Shown in pieces: positions 18,163-27,090 of a stretch of 64,000 bases of DNA. The stretch spans positions 1 to 64,000 of the forward strand of contig JABWCL010000015.1 in NCBI GenBank assembly GCA_013360295.1. Reading direction: 5' to 3'. Position 1 is the stretch's first letter, and the number at the start of each line of letters is the position of its first letter. The translations under genes and the position numbers were made by a program. The DNA is from Ignavibacteriaceae bacterium. GTDB taxonomy: Bacteria > Bacteroidota > Ignavibacteria > Ignavibacteriales > Ignavibacteriaceae. A model generated the notes under the pieces. That model was not told the origin of the DNA and ran no database searches. It saw nothing but the letters and a program-made list of their open reading frames with translations.

Positions 18163-20304
18163 CTAAATTCCCATCTCTTTAAGCAGATGTTTCGCCCCTG
18201 CGTACTTATCCAGAATAAAGCAGACATATTTAAAGCTTACGGATATTGTGCGCTGGAGTTCAGGATCATACTGCCAGTCAGAGATCAGGGCTTCATAATT
18301 ACCGTCGAAGGCAAGCCCGACAATCTCTCCTTTAGCGTTCATTACGGGGCTGCCGCTGTTGCCGCCGGTTATATCGCAGGTATGGGTGAACGCGATCGGC
18401 ACATCTCCGATTGACGGATCTTTCCACGCACCGAAATCCTTACTCTTATGGAGTGTGACAAGTTTTTCAGGGGCGTCAAACGGATCTTCTCCGGTATTCT
18501 TTTCAACCACCCCTTTCAGCGTAGTAATCGGGGCGTATGTAACCGCGTCAGCAGGCTTGTATCCTTTTACTCTTCCGTAGGTGAATCTCATCGTTGAGTT
18601 GGCGTCGGGATACATATTCATTCCCTTCCACGCAAAGAGTGCATCGAGATATTCTTTCCTTATTGCAGTGACCTCAATGCCAAACCGGCTGTTGGCTTTT
18701 CTGATCTCATCGGAAAGGTCATAGGTTTTTAGCGCGATATCAATGAACGGATCCTGCAGCTTTGCCAGCTCTGCAGATGACTTTTCGAAGAGAGAAGCGG
18801 CGAACTTTTCATCTTTTATTTTGCTGTTCATATATGCGTCGTTCGTGAACTTATCAATAGCGTCTGTGCCGTCTTTTAATATATAGTTTAGTTCGCTGAT
18901 GCGCTGTGATTCCGGAAGCGCTGCGAGTTGTTTCAGAGTGCGGGCGAATAAAACTTTATCAACGGGTTCGTAATAATCGGCGTATTGGTATTTTAGTTCT
19001 TCAATTGTCTCATTAATTCTCCCTTCCATAAACCCGGGCGCGCGTTCTCCTTCCGGCTTTTCTTTTTCCTTCACAATAGCCACAATGGTTGCCGCGACTC
19101 CGCTAAGCGTTCCTGATAAGCCCTGCAGGTTTCCCAGCATATCATCGCGTTCTTTTGTTTTTCCGAGCGGTACATATAGTTCTTTTTCTCTTTCGAGCAC
19201 ATCACCATATTTTGCTTTGCGTTCGGGCGTGCTGTTTACCCAAGCGAGAAATTCCTTTTCGAAATCAATTTTCTTCTGGAGGAAGTTAGTCCGTTTCATC
19301 GCGGTTACTTTTCCTTCGTAGTTCTTCATGGCATTTGCCAGACCTTTTACCAGATTCGATACTTTGATCGCTCCTTCACGGTCATTTTTGGTCATAGATT
19401 CACAGATCTCAATAATCTCTTTGAAATTTTTTATGGATGACGGGTAGTTTTTATTAAGATTCCATTCAACTGAAGTGGAAGTCCTGTAGCGGGTGGTAAA
19501 TCCCGGGAAGCCCATAATAAATGTAATGTCGCCCTCGCGGAGAAAATCCTTGCCGGGTTTCAGCCAGACTTTTGGTTTATAGGGAACGTTGTCTTTGCTG
19601 AATTCACTCCCTTCGCCGTTTTTAGAACAATAGACGCGAAGGAATGAGAAGTCGCCGGTATGACGCGGCCACATCCAGTTATCAATCTCCCCGCCGTAGT
19701 TGCCAATGGACATTGGAGGGATATATACCAGGCGCACATCGTTAAATACTTTGTAAACGTAAAGGTAGTATTGTTTTCCGTTATACATTTCGGCAACCGC
19801 TGCCTCAATATCTTTTTTACCCTCCTCGTAACCTTTTTTGATTTCGGCTATTTTCTTCTCCCTCAGTTTATTCTTTTCCATCGCGTCTTTCCCGGAAGCG
19901 GTTTCAGCTTCCAGTATCGCGGTAATATCTTTTACCTCAGTAAGCACCCGGGCTGCGTATCCGGGGGCTGGGATTTCCTCTTCGTTGTTAAGTGCGAGGA
20001 AGCCGTTGGCCAGGTAATCATTTTCTTTGTTTGAAGCTCTCTGTACGGCAGTGAATGCAACGTGGTGGTTGGTGACGAGCAACCCCTCGCTGGAGACGAA
20101 TGATGCCGAGCCTCCCCCAAGTTGTACTATCGCGTTATATAGTGATGGTTTTTGGGTATTAAAAATCTGGTCAGGGGTTAACTGCAGTCCTTCCTTTTTC
20201 AGATTCAGCTGCCCGATCTGGTTCAGCATCCACATCCCTTCCTGCGGGAAGGCAGGGTTAAAAAGGAGAAGAACAAATAAAGAGAGGGCAATAATTTTTT
20301 TCAT
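18163..20304 (-). CDS. S46-family dipeptidyl-peptidase (DPP7/DPP11-like)
   Basis: 713 residues, the usual length of the family, with a signal peptide (residues 1-20). The trypsin-like triad is visible: His in VTNHHVAFTAVQ (about 80-81), Asp in the NWMWPRHTGDFSFLRVY segment, and Ser in DITGGNSGSPVMN (about 650). It removes dipeptides from the N-terminus of peptides in the periplasm, feeding amino-acid catabolism. After the Ser motif the sequence reads LAFDGNYEA: family members with Gly at this point are DPP7-like (hydrophobic P1), while DPP11 has Arg for Asp/Glu P1; I infer DPP7-like specificity. ATG 20304 follows CCGGAG. It is a single-gene unit between two plus-strand operons. Confidence 0.94.
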   Translation of the reverse strand: MKKIIALSLFVLLLFNPAFPQEGMWMLNQIGQLNLKKEGLQLTPDQIFNTQKPSLYNAIVQLGGGSASFVSSEGLLVTNHHVAFTAVQRASNKENDYLANGFLALNNEEEIPAPGYAARVLTEVKDITAILEAETASGKDAMEKNKLREKKIAEIKKGYEEGKKDIEAAVAEMYNGKQYYLYVYKVFNDVRLVYIPPMSIGNYGGEIDNWMWPRHTGDFSFLRVYCSKNGEGSEFSKDNVPYKPKVWLKPGKDFLREGDITFIMGFPGFTTRYRTSTSVEWNLNKNYPSSIKNFKEIIEICESMTKNDREGAIKVSNLVKGLANAMKNYEGKVTAMKRTNFLQKKIDFEKEFLAWVNSTPERKAKYGDVLEREKELYVPLGKTKERDDMLGNLQGLSGTLSGVAATIVAIVKEKEKPEGERAPGFMEGRINETIEELKYQYADYYEPVDKVLFARTLKQLAALPESQRISELNYILKDGTDAIDKFTNDAYMNSKIKDEKFAASLFEKSSAELAKLQDPFIDIALKTYDLSDEIRKANSRFGIEVTAIRKEYLDALFAWKGMNMYPDANSTMRFTYGRVKGYKPADAVTYAPITTLKGVVEKNTGEDPFDAPEKLVTLHKSKDFGAWKDPSIGDVPIAFTHTCDITGGNSGSPVMNAKGEIVGLAFDGNYEALISDWQYDPELQRTISVSFKYVCFILDKYAGAKHLLKEMGI

Positions 20305-20660
20305 AGGGTTCTCCGGTAAATAGAATTTTGGAAAATAAGCCAGTTAATTTTGAAAGAATTGGCATACAGTAAAAGGGAGTTTGGATATCCGGTAAAAATG
20401 CCTTGTTAAGCGGAAAAAGAGGGGAAAAGCCGCTCCGGCTTTGTTCGGCAGGGGGCTCTCCCCGCTGGGTCCGGTAACTTCCGGGCACTCTTCCCCTGCC
20501 GGTTCCCCGGGTATGGGCGCCCTCTATGGGACAGTAAAATCCGGTTTTATTACCCGGACAAGTAGGCTGTTATTTTTTATTTATTTAGCGAAGTTTTGTT
20601 ATTAGTAACATCGGATTTTGTTATTTTTGTTGGATAAATAGTTTTAATAGTTAGTATCTA
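20305..20660. other. Intergenic region between divergent S46 peptidase and polysaccharide cluster
   Basis: 356 bp with a GC-rich central half (about 20410-20540, several CCGG and CCCC runs with short inverted matches) and a very AT-rich half near the plus-strand gene. It must hold the promoters of both directions. No gene recognised. Confidence 0.5.
20622..20629 (+). promoter_or_regulatory. Candidate -7 box (TATTTTTG) of the polysaccharide cluster
   Basis: TATTTTTG matches the Bacteroidota -7 consensus TAnnTTTG and lies 31 bp before the first ATG of the cluster. A TTTG at 20595-20598 could be the -33 element, although the spacing (23 bp) is longer than usual. Prediction by pattern only. Confidence 0.4.
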
Positions 20661-22223
20661 ATGGAAGTTCCGAAAAAAGTACTGGTTGTGGATGATGATC
20701 AGCTTAGCCGCAGGGTCATCAGCTTCAATTTAAGCAAAAGAGGATTAAACCCGCTCGAAGCTGAGAACGGTAATGATGCTTATCAGATCCTTACGGAAAA
20801 TGAGGTGGATTTGATACTATGTGATATCGAAATGACAGGACTCAACGGGTACGAGTTCTTTAACATGGTCCGCAGTAAATCAAGATTTAATTCGATACCG
20901 TTTATCTTTATTACATCTCACACATCCACGGAAGAAAAGGCAAAGGCGTATTCACTCGGCGCTGATAATTTTATATCAAAACCTTTTAACATGACTGAGT
21001 TTGTCGCCAAGGTTGAGAGTTCGCTGAAAAGGATAGAGATCAATAAATCTTACGGTAGGAGGAGACTGCCTCAGATCATTGATACGGAAAAATCAAACAG
21101 GGTATTAATTGTTGATGATCAGCCCGATTCCGCAGAAGTACTCCGCCTTTATCTGGAAAAAGACCATCTGATATGCAAGATTATTGAAAACCCGTTTATG
21201 GCGATCCAGGCCATATATGAGTTTCAGCCTGATCTTATTATGTGCGATTACAGTATGCCCGGCATTAATGGGTTTGAACTCAGAAAGAAAATACTTGCGG
21301 ATAATAAGATTAAAGATATTCCGTTCGTTTTTCTCACATCCATTGAAGACGAAAGCGTTGTGCTGGACGGTTATAATCTTAATATTAAAGATTATATCAT
21401 AAAGAATACACCCGTGAAGATAGTCGCGGTAAAAGTTAAAAACATGATCAAATCAATCCAGCAGGACAGGCTGGCGGCACTGAGTGAACTGAAGGATGCC
21501 GCTTCTGAAATGCACCTTGACCTTACGCCGGATATACCTGACGAGAAAGGTGACTTTAAAATTTCTCACTGGTACCAGCCGTTTAAGGATATCCCCGGCG
21601 GTGATTTCATGGACTTTATCGAAATGCCTGACGAAAAGTATATACTGGTGGTCGGGGATATTATGGGTAAGAAGTGGGGCGCCTGGTTTTATGCTTTTTC
21701 GTTTATCAGTTACATAAGAAGTTCAATAAGAGTGGTGTGCGGTGAAACCACTGAGTACAGCGCCGCGTTACTGCTCAGGAAAGTCAACTCTGCCATTTAT
21801 AACGACGCGAAAATTTCAGAGATCTTTTCCGCGGTTTCGATCCTTATCTTCTCCCCCGACCAGGGAGAGATAGATTATTCGGGCGCCGGAGACCTCCCGA
21901 TGCTGCACTACCTTAGGGAAACGGGCGAAGTGAAAGAATATGGTACAGGGGGGATTTTACTCGGAGCCCGTGCCGACGGCAAGTATGATGATATCCGGAT
22001 AAGTTTCAACAGGGGAGACAGGATTGTGCTCTTCACGGACGGGATAATTGATTCTTCCAATATCCATAATGAAACGTTTGGTATGGAACGCCTGAAGCAG
22101 GTGTTTTTAAAGTATGCGGCAAATGAAGATTTTCTCCTTAAATTTAAAGAGGAATTTTCAGGATTTACTGCCGGAAATTTCTCTGATGACATTTCTTTAT
22201 TAACTATAGCCAGGCGTATGTAG
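20661..22223 (+). CDS. REC-REC-PP2C phosphatase (RsbU/SpoIIE-type response regulator)
   Basis: 520 residues. Receiver 1 (about 5-125) has VVDDD, Asp in LILCDIEMTG and Lys in ISKPF; receiver 2 (about 147-265) has IVDDQ, Asp in LIMCDYSMPG and Lys in IIKNTP. A linker leads to a PP2C/SpoIIE domain (about 300-515) with metal-binding motifs GGDFMD (about 312), VVGDIMGKKWGAW (about 330), FTDGIID (about 458) and SDDISLL (about 507), so it should be an active Ser/Thr phosphatase controlled by two phosphorylations. Its expected substrate is the phosphorylated STAS protein encoded two genes downstream. It is the first gene of the polysaccharide cluster; its TAG shares a base with the GTG of the next gene. 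Confidence 0.93.
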   Translation: MEVPKKVLVVDDDQLSRRVISFNLSKRGLNPLEAENGNDAYQILTENEVDLILCDIEMTGLNGYEFFNMVRSKSRFNSIPFIFITSHTSTEEKAKAYSLGADNFISKPFNMTEFVAKVESSLKRIEINKSYGRRRLPQIIDTEKSNRVLIVDDQPDSAEVLRLYLEKDHLICKIIENPFMAIQAIYEFQPDLIMCDYSMPGINGFELRKKILADNKIKDIPFVFLTSIEDESVVLDGYNLNIKDYIIKNTPVKIVAVKVKNMIKSIQQDRLAALSELKDAASEMHLDLTPDIPDEKGDFKISHWYQPFKDIPGGDFMDFIEMPDEKYILVVGDIMGKKWGAWFYAFSFISYIRSSIRVVCGETTEYSAALLLRKVNSAIYNDAKISEIFSAVSILIFSPDQGEIDYSGAGDLPMLHYLRETGEVKEYGTGGILLGARADGKYDDIRISFNRGDRIVLFTDGIIDSSNIHNETFGMERLKQVFLKYAANEDFLLKFKEEFSGFTAGNFSDDISLLTIARRM

Positions 22224-23662
22224 TGAGTATTGCCGAAATAGTATTCTGGTTTTCGCTTCTTGTAATTTTTTACTCCTATGCGGGATACGGGATACTATTG
22301 GTATTTATCTCAAAGATCAGCTTTCTCCGTTTGCTCTTCCCGAAGCCGCGCAACAGAAAAGAAAGCCGGAAGATCTGCGCAGATGCTTCAGAATATAAAC
22401 CTCTTGTCAGCCTGATCATCTCTGCCTCGGGCGAATCACGTGAGATCATCAAGCAGAAAATAATAAATACTGTTAATCTTGATTACCCTAAAGATAAACT
22501 GGAAGTGTTCTTTGCGATAGCCTATGACCCTTCTTCCCCGACCGACGAGACCCTGGACACGTTTTATGACGAATTCCTCGCAGAACCCGCTCCCTTAAAA
22601 GTTACCTCTACCGATGAGGAGGTTTTTGTCCGGTTTATGAATTTTGACCGGGAAGAAAACCTTAGGTCTGAAGAAGCGCTCAACAGGCTTGAAGAACAGT
22701 TATACACTATGTCATTTGATTCCTCGCAGGTTACTGACGGTGCAAAGGATGTTATCGAAGGAAAACTCGCTGCTCCGGCATCGGAAGATCCGCTGAGGGT
22801 TTTTGTTACAAAAGATATCAGGCGCAAGGGAAAGATCGCGCAGGTTAACAGGACAGTAGAAAAAGCAAAAGGGGAGATTATTGTTTTCTCTGACGCTAAT
22901 TCAATTTTCAACCGTGACTCAATTAAGAATATTGTTACCCACTTTAATGATACAAGTGTCGGCTGTGTTGCCGGCGAAAAGAGGGTTAAAAAGAGTGAAG
23001 GTTCAACCAGCGGCGAAGGGGAGGGATTATACTGGAAATATGAATCATTCCTGAAAAAACTTGACTCGGACCTCTGGACAACCGTCGGAGCAGCCGGAGA
23101 GATTTTCGCAGTGAGAAAAGAACTGTGGGCGGGTTCCATTGAATCGAACGCGATTATCGAAGACTTTGTGGTTTCGATGAGAATCGCGGAGAACGGATAT
23201 AGGGTAATATATGAGCCCGACGCATACGCTGAGGAGGAACCAACCCAGGACTTAAACGCGGAACTGATCCGGCGGAAGAGGATCGCGGCAGGAGGATTTC
23301 AATCCATTGTCTGGCTGAAGTCACTGCTTAATCCTTTCAAATACGGAGTTGTCACGTTCCAGTACGTTTCACACCGGGTGCTGAGGTGGGCTTTGGTCCC
23401 TTTTCTGCTTCCGATCGTATTTTTTACTAACTTATATTTGGCTTTTTTTCTACATTCATTATTGTATTTGTTGATTTTTTTAGCGCAGTGCTTTTTTTAT
23501 CTGTTTGCCCTGGCGGGCTGGCGGCTGGAGTTAAAGCGTAAGAAAGTCAAGATTTTTTATTTCCCCTTCGTACTTGCGATGATGAATTATGCCGCGTATC
23601 ACGGATTAATCAGATATCTCCGCGGTTCACAAAGCGTGGTATGGGAGCGGGTGAAGAGATAG
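22223..23662 (+). CDS. Family 2 glycosyltransferase with a large insertion, membrane-anchored
   Basis: 479 residues from GTG 22223, which shares one base with the preceding stop. Membrane helix at about 7-30, GT2 domain about 60-370 (LVSLIISASGE; DANS around 224-227 as the nucleotide-sugar metal motif; IEDFV as the acceptor-side acidic motif; RRKRIAAGG near the usual QxxRW position), then two or three C-terminal membrane helices (390-450). Between the second strand of the fold (VFFAIAYDP) and the region that normally follows it (RVFVTKDIRRKGKIAQVN) there is an unusual acidic, helical insert of some 60-70 residues. It should polymerise or add sugars at the inner face of the cytoplasmic membrane. 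It sits between the phosphatase and the STAS gene. Confidence 0.9.
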   Translation: MSIAEIVFWFSLLVIFYSYAGYGILLVFISKISFLRLLFPKPRNRKESRKICADASEYKPLVSLIISASGESREIIKQKIINTVNLDYPKDKLEVFFAIAYDPSSPTDETLDTFYDEFLAEPAPLKVTSTDEEVFVRFMNFDREENLRSEEALNRLEEQLYTMSFDSSQVTDGAKDVIEGKLAAPASEDPLRVFVTKDIRRKGKIAQVNRTVEKAKGEIIVFSDANSIFNRDSIKNIVTHFNDTSVGCVAGEKRVKKSEGSTSGEGEGLYWKYESFLKKLDSDLWTTVGAAGEIFAVRKELWAGSIESNAIIEDFVVSMRIAENGYRVIYEPDAYAEEEPTQDLNAELIRRKRIAAGGFQSIVWLKSLLNPFKYGVVTFQYVSHRVLRWALVPFLLPIVFFTNLYLAFFLHSLLYLLIFLAQCFFYLFALAGWRLELKRKKVKIFYFPFVLAMMNYAAYHGLIRYLRGSQSVVWERVKR

Positions 23663-23695
23663 TTCTATAAATTTTAATTTTATTCAGGAGTCATT

Positions 23696-24034
23696 ATGAA
23701 TTTTCTTGTTGAAGAGGTTTCAGGCATTAATGTTGTCAGAATTGCAATACCCCGCGCGACCGCGGATGTTTCGAAAGAGTTTAAGTCGGTATTGTTTGAC
23801 CTGATTGACAATAAAAACGTACAGAAGGTGATAGTTGATTTTGGCAAAGTTGATTTTGCTGACAGCTCATTCCTCGGCACGCTTGTTTCAGGATTAAAAA
23901 AATGCTCAGCCAACAAGGGCGATATAAAAATATTATCGCTTCAGCCGCCTGTACGCGCAATGTTTGAACTTACAAGATTATATAAAGTCTTTGAGATTTT
24001 TGATAACGAACAAGACGCAATAAAGAGTTTTTAA
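23696..24034 (+). CDS. STAS-domain anti-sigma-factor-antagonist-type protein
   Basis: 112 residues, one complete STAS domain. The phospho-acceptor region reads VDFADSSFLGTLV, with S57/S58 followed by LG, matching the Ser of SpoIIAA/RsbV. It should be the switch component: phosphorylated by the RsbW-like protein encoded next and dephosphorylated by the PP2C protein at 20661. ATG 23696 is preceded by AGGAG. The next gene begins directly after its stop. No sigma-factor gene is nearby, so the final target is unclear and may be a polysaccharide enzyme. Confidence 0.93.
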   Translation: MNFLVEEVSGINVVRIAIPRATADVSKEFKSVLFDLIDNKNVQKVIVDFGKVDFADSSFLGTLVSGLKKCSANKGDIKILSLQPPVRAMFELTRLYKVFEIFDNEQDAIKSF

Positions 24035-24607
24035 GTGACTGATAAAATACATATCACAGTTCCGTGCGATATGAAGTTCATTCATCTCGTTGGGGATGCT
24101 CTGGAGTCTTATCTCCGGTTAAAGCTCCTGCCTGGCAAAGTCCTCAGTGAAGACGAGACATTAAAAAGCTGCAGGCTGATGATGTATGAACTTTATTCGA
24201 ACGCTGTCCGGCACTCACCGGGGTCGAAAGTGGATATCATAATCTACTTCAAACTTAATTATCTGGCGATAGATATTGAGACCAACGGTGAAGAATTCAT
24301 AGTGCGCCCTAAGGACAAACCGGGGCTTGAGATCCGCTTCCCCTATCCCGATTCTGTGCTTGGCACAAATTTCATTGTATATCGTGACAAGGACGAGGTG
24401 GTCAATTGCCACGTGCTCAGTGATTCCTGCCTGGAGTTCTCCAAGCAGAAAACAGGCGGAGGAGTGACGGAAGAATTGGAAATTCCGGATCACTTCGGGC
24501 TTCTGCTCCTCACATCGCTTACAAATGACGTGAAATACTTCAGGACAAAATCCGGTAAAAATATTTTTTCAGTAAGAAAGCATTTCCCTAAAGAGGCTGT
24601 GAATTGA
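24035..24607 (+). CDS. RsbW-like ATP-binding (HATPase_c) regulator, G1 box altered
   Basis: 190 residues from GTG 24035, immediately after the STAS stop. The N-box ELYSNAVRHS (E52, N56, H60) of the GHKL fold is intact. The G1 box, normally D-x-G-x-G, reads AIDIETNGEEF (D80 kept, glycines displaced), and the distal motif is HFGLLLLTSLTNDVKYF. It is longer than typical RsbW (about 150 residues), with an extra segment at about 90-145. It would bind and phosphorylate the STAS protein, or only bind it if ATP use is lost. Its stop overlaps the TTG of the next gene by 4 bp. Confidence 0.85.
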   Translation: MTDKIHITVPCDMKFIHLVGDALESYLRLKLLPGKVLSEDETLKSCRLMMYELYSNAVRHSPGSKVDIIIYFKLNYLAIDIETNGEEFIVRPKDKPGLEIRFPYPDSVLGTNFIVYRDKDEVVNCHVLSDSCLEFSKQKTGGGVTEELEIPDHFGLLLLTSLTNDVKYFRTKSGKNIFSVRKHFPKEAVN

Positions 24608-26412
24608 AAGCTATGATATTAGCGGCGGGAATGGGATCACGGCTGATGCCGCTTACCCTGACCATTCCGAAACCGATGCTTCCTATCGCGAACAAACCCT
24701 CGCTTGAACACATTATAGACCTCTGCAAGCGCCATAACATTACCAAGATCAAAATGAACCTCTTTCATCTTCCCGAAGCCGTGGATCATTATTTCCGCGG
24801 CGGAGAAGATTTCGGGGTGGAGATATCCTACTCTATCGAAAAAAGACTTTGGGGTACTGCCGGCGGAATAAAGAGGGTTCAGAGTTTTTTTGATGAGACC
24901 TTCGTTGTTCTGATGGGTGACGGGCTGACTAATATTGATCTTACGGCGATGCTGAAATTCCACCGCGAGAAGGGAGCGAAGGCGACAATAGCCGTCAAAC
25001 CGGTGGAGGACCCTTCGAGGTACGGTGTTGTGGTAACGGATGAAAATAACGCCATTAAAAGTTTTCAGGAAAAACCAAAAAAGGAAGAAGCAAAGTCGAA
25101 CCTTATTAATCTTGGCATTTATATTCTCGAGCCGGAAATACTTGATCTTGTGCCTCCAAAAGAAGAGTATGATTTCGGGCATCAGTTATTCCCGAAACTG
25201 CTCGAGCTTAACACTCCCTTCTACGCCTTTCATACAGACGCCGCGTGGGATGACATCGGCGGACTTATGGATTACTGGCGGGTGAACCTTGATGTTATTG
25301 AGGGAAAAGTACCCGGGTATGAGTTTAAAGGGGAGGAATTGAAGAAGGGGGTATTTGTACACCCTTCGACGAAGATTGACAAAAAAACGCTTGAGAAGAT
25401 CACCGCCCCCGTGCTTATCGGGAGAGATGTTGAAATCAATTCAGGGGTTGAGATTACCGGCCCCGCTGTTATTGGCGATGAGGTGTGCCTGGAATCAGGC
25501 GTCTCCGTAATTAAGAGTGTAGTGCTTAATAATACCTGGGTCGGAAAGGGGATTGAAATAAAGGACTCTGTTGTAAATAAAAATTATCATCTCAGTGTTC
25601 CGAACAACTTCGGCACATACATTGATGATGACAAAGTGCTTAAGGTTCACAGGATCGTTCCGTTTAGGGTAAAACTGGATCAGTTCCTGATTAATATTAC
25701 TGACAGGATAGTTGGCTTTTTCGCTCTGTTATTCCTTTCGCCTCTATTCCTTGTCACTGCCATTCTGATAAAACTTGATTCGCCGGGCCCGGTATTCTAT
25801 ATTTCCAAGCGCCTCCGCTCTCCCGCAATTGAAAAACGAGGAAAGCATTGGTATGTCTATTATAAAGAAAAATCCGTTAAGTATTACGTCTTCAGAACGA
25901 TGTACACTGATGCAGACAGAAGGGTGAAGGAACTGAAGAATAAATATCAGTCCGGCCCGTTCATTAAAATTGAAAATGATCCCAGGGTTACACGCGTGGG
26001 ACGAATACTCCGCAAAACTTCGATAGATGAACTTCCGTTGTTCTGGAACGTTCTTAAAGGAAGTATGAGCCTGGTTGGTATCTGGGCACTGCCGGTTTAT
26101 GAAGCGCAGCATCTGCTGGAAAAAGGATTGAAAGCGGGTGAAGGAGAAGAGAGCATTGACCTGACGGATGTTTCGCAGCTGAGGTTTGAAGGAAAACTCG
26201 GAATAGCCGGATTCTGGCAGGCGCGCGGGCGGAGTAATCTTACCGCGGAAGAGAGGGCAATACACGATTCATTCCAGTCTGTACTGGATGAAAACGTTGT
26301 GGCCGGAAATAATTATCTCGGTGAATATTCGGAGTTTCCGACATATAAAGGCTATATCAAAATGCTTATTGAGACTTTTAACGCCGTGGTAAGGCGTACC
26401 GGGGCGGAATAA
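24604..26412 (+). CDS. Fusion of sugar-1-phosphate nucleotidyltransferase and phosphoglycosyl transferase
   Basis: 602 residues. TTG 24604 is chosen because the resulting MKAMILAAG is the family's normal start and AGAGG lies 7 bases before it. Residues 1-235 are a nucleotidyltransferase ([32 protein letters not shown]), about 245-345 a left-handed beta-helix, and about 363-602 a bacterial sugar transferase with one membrane-inserted helix ([20 protein letters not shown]) and the catalytic [21 protein letters not shown]. So one protein may both make the NDP-sugar and start the lipid-linked repeat unit. The usual GPRP after SLVG is replaced by GIWALP. Genes before (4-bp overlap) and after (1-bp gap) are tightly packed. 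Confidence 0.92.
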   Translation: MKAMILAAGMGSRLMPLTLTIPKPMLPIANKPSLEHIIDLCKRHNITKIKMNLFHLPEAVDHYFRGGEDFGVEISYSIEKRLWGTAGGIKRVQSFFDETFVVLMGDGLTNIDLTAMLKFHREKGAKATIAVKPVEDPSRYGVVVTDENNAIKSFQEKPKKEEAKSNLINLGIYILEPEILDLVPPKEEYDFGHQLFPKLLELNTPFYAFHTDAAWDDIGGLMDYWRVNLDVIEGKVPGYEFKGEELKKGVFVHPSTKIDKKTLEKITAPVLIGRDVEINSGVEITGPAVIGDEVCLESGVSVIKSVVLNNTWVGKGIEIKDSVVNKNYHLSVPNNFGTYIDDDKVLKVHRIVPFRVKLDQFLINITDRIVGFFALLFLSPLFLVTAILIKLDSPGPVFYISKRLRSPAIEKRGKHWYVYYKEKSVKYYVFRTMYTDADRRVKELKNKYQSGPFIKIENDPRVTRVGRILRKTSIDELPLFWNVLKGSMSLVGIWALPVYEAQHLLEKGLKAGEGEESIDLTDVSQLRFEGKLGIAGFWQARGRSNLTAEERAIHDSFQSVLDENVVAGNNYLGEYSEFPTYKGYIKMLIETFNAVVRRTGAE

Positions 26413-26413
26413 A

Positions 26414-27088
26414 ATGAGAAAACTGCTCCTCATCTTTCTTTTGCCGGTGGCGGTTTACTCGCAGAATTTCACTTTTGAGGAAGTTCTCGCAGATTCCGCC
26501 GGGAAGGCATTTGTTGAAAAGCTTGTGGAGCTTGCGTGGAACAATTATCCCCACAATAAAGTTTTTTCGAGCCACATAGCAATCGCGGAGCAAAATCTTA
26601 CACAGACAAAATGGAACTGGCTGAACAATCTGAACCTGACCTATCAGTACAATCCGAACTTCGGATCTTCTCCGAACGATGGGTCTATCGTCCCCCGCTT
26701 TGGTATCGGGGTGTCGGTTAATGTTGGTTCAATTGTTCTTGCCCCGAGCAGGGTTTCACAGGCTGAAGAAGAGCTGAAGATTGCGGCCGCAAATTTAGAA
26801 ACACAAAAAATCTTCATCCGCACGGAAATCCGGAAACGCTATTCGAACTATATCAGCGCGGTAGAAAGGCTGAAGATCAGAACAAAAGCGGTGAATAACG
26901 CCGAATCAAGCCTTGAACTTATTAAGAAGAGGTTTGCCAACGGAGAAGTGTCTCTTGAGACGCTTAACCAGGCATTGAATACGCTTGCCAACAATGAGGA
27001 ACTGCGGGTGACTTCTTCCGGAGACTTGCTGTTCTATAAAGCCGCGATTGAAGAATACATCGGTGTTCCTCTGGAAAGTGTGAAGTAA
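26414..27088 (+). CDS. Half-length TolC-like outer-membrane channel family protein
   Basis: 224 residues with a signal peptide (1-17, ending VYSQ). The mature part shows the outer-membrane efflux (OEP) pattern once only: an alpha-helical hairpin half (AEQNLTQTKWNWLNNLNLTY), a short strand pair with NPNF and GVSVNVG, then the long coiled-coil helices (RVSQAEEELKIAAANLETQK, KKRFANGEVSLETLNQALNT). Full TolC proteins have two such repeats in about 430-480 residues; a protein of half that length could form oligomers of more subunits. In this cluster it takes the place where a Wza-type export protein (OPX) is usually found. Genes on both sides are 1-2 bp away. Confidence 0.8.
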   Translation: MRKLLLIFLLPVAVYSQNFTFEEVLADSAGKAFVEKLVELAWNNYPHNKVFSSHIAIAEQNLTQTKWNWLNNLNLTYQYNPNFGSSPNDGSIVPRFGIGVSVNVGSIVLAPSRVSQAEEELKIAAANLETQKIFIRTEIRKRYSNYISAVERLKIRTKAVNNAESSLELIKKRFANGEVSLETLNQALNTLANNEELRVTSSGDLLFYKAAIEEYIGVPLESVK

Positions 27089-27090
27089 CT

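Noticed and set aside
23696-24607. Classical sigma-B-type stress sigma operon
   Set aside because: No sigma factor gene adjoins the STAS and RsbW-like genes; the neighbours are polysaccharide genes.
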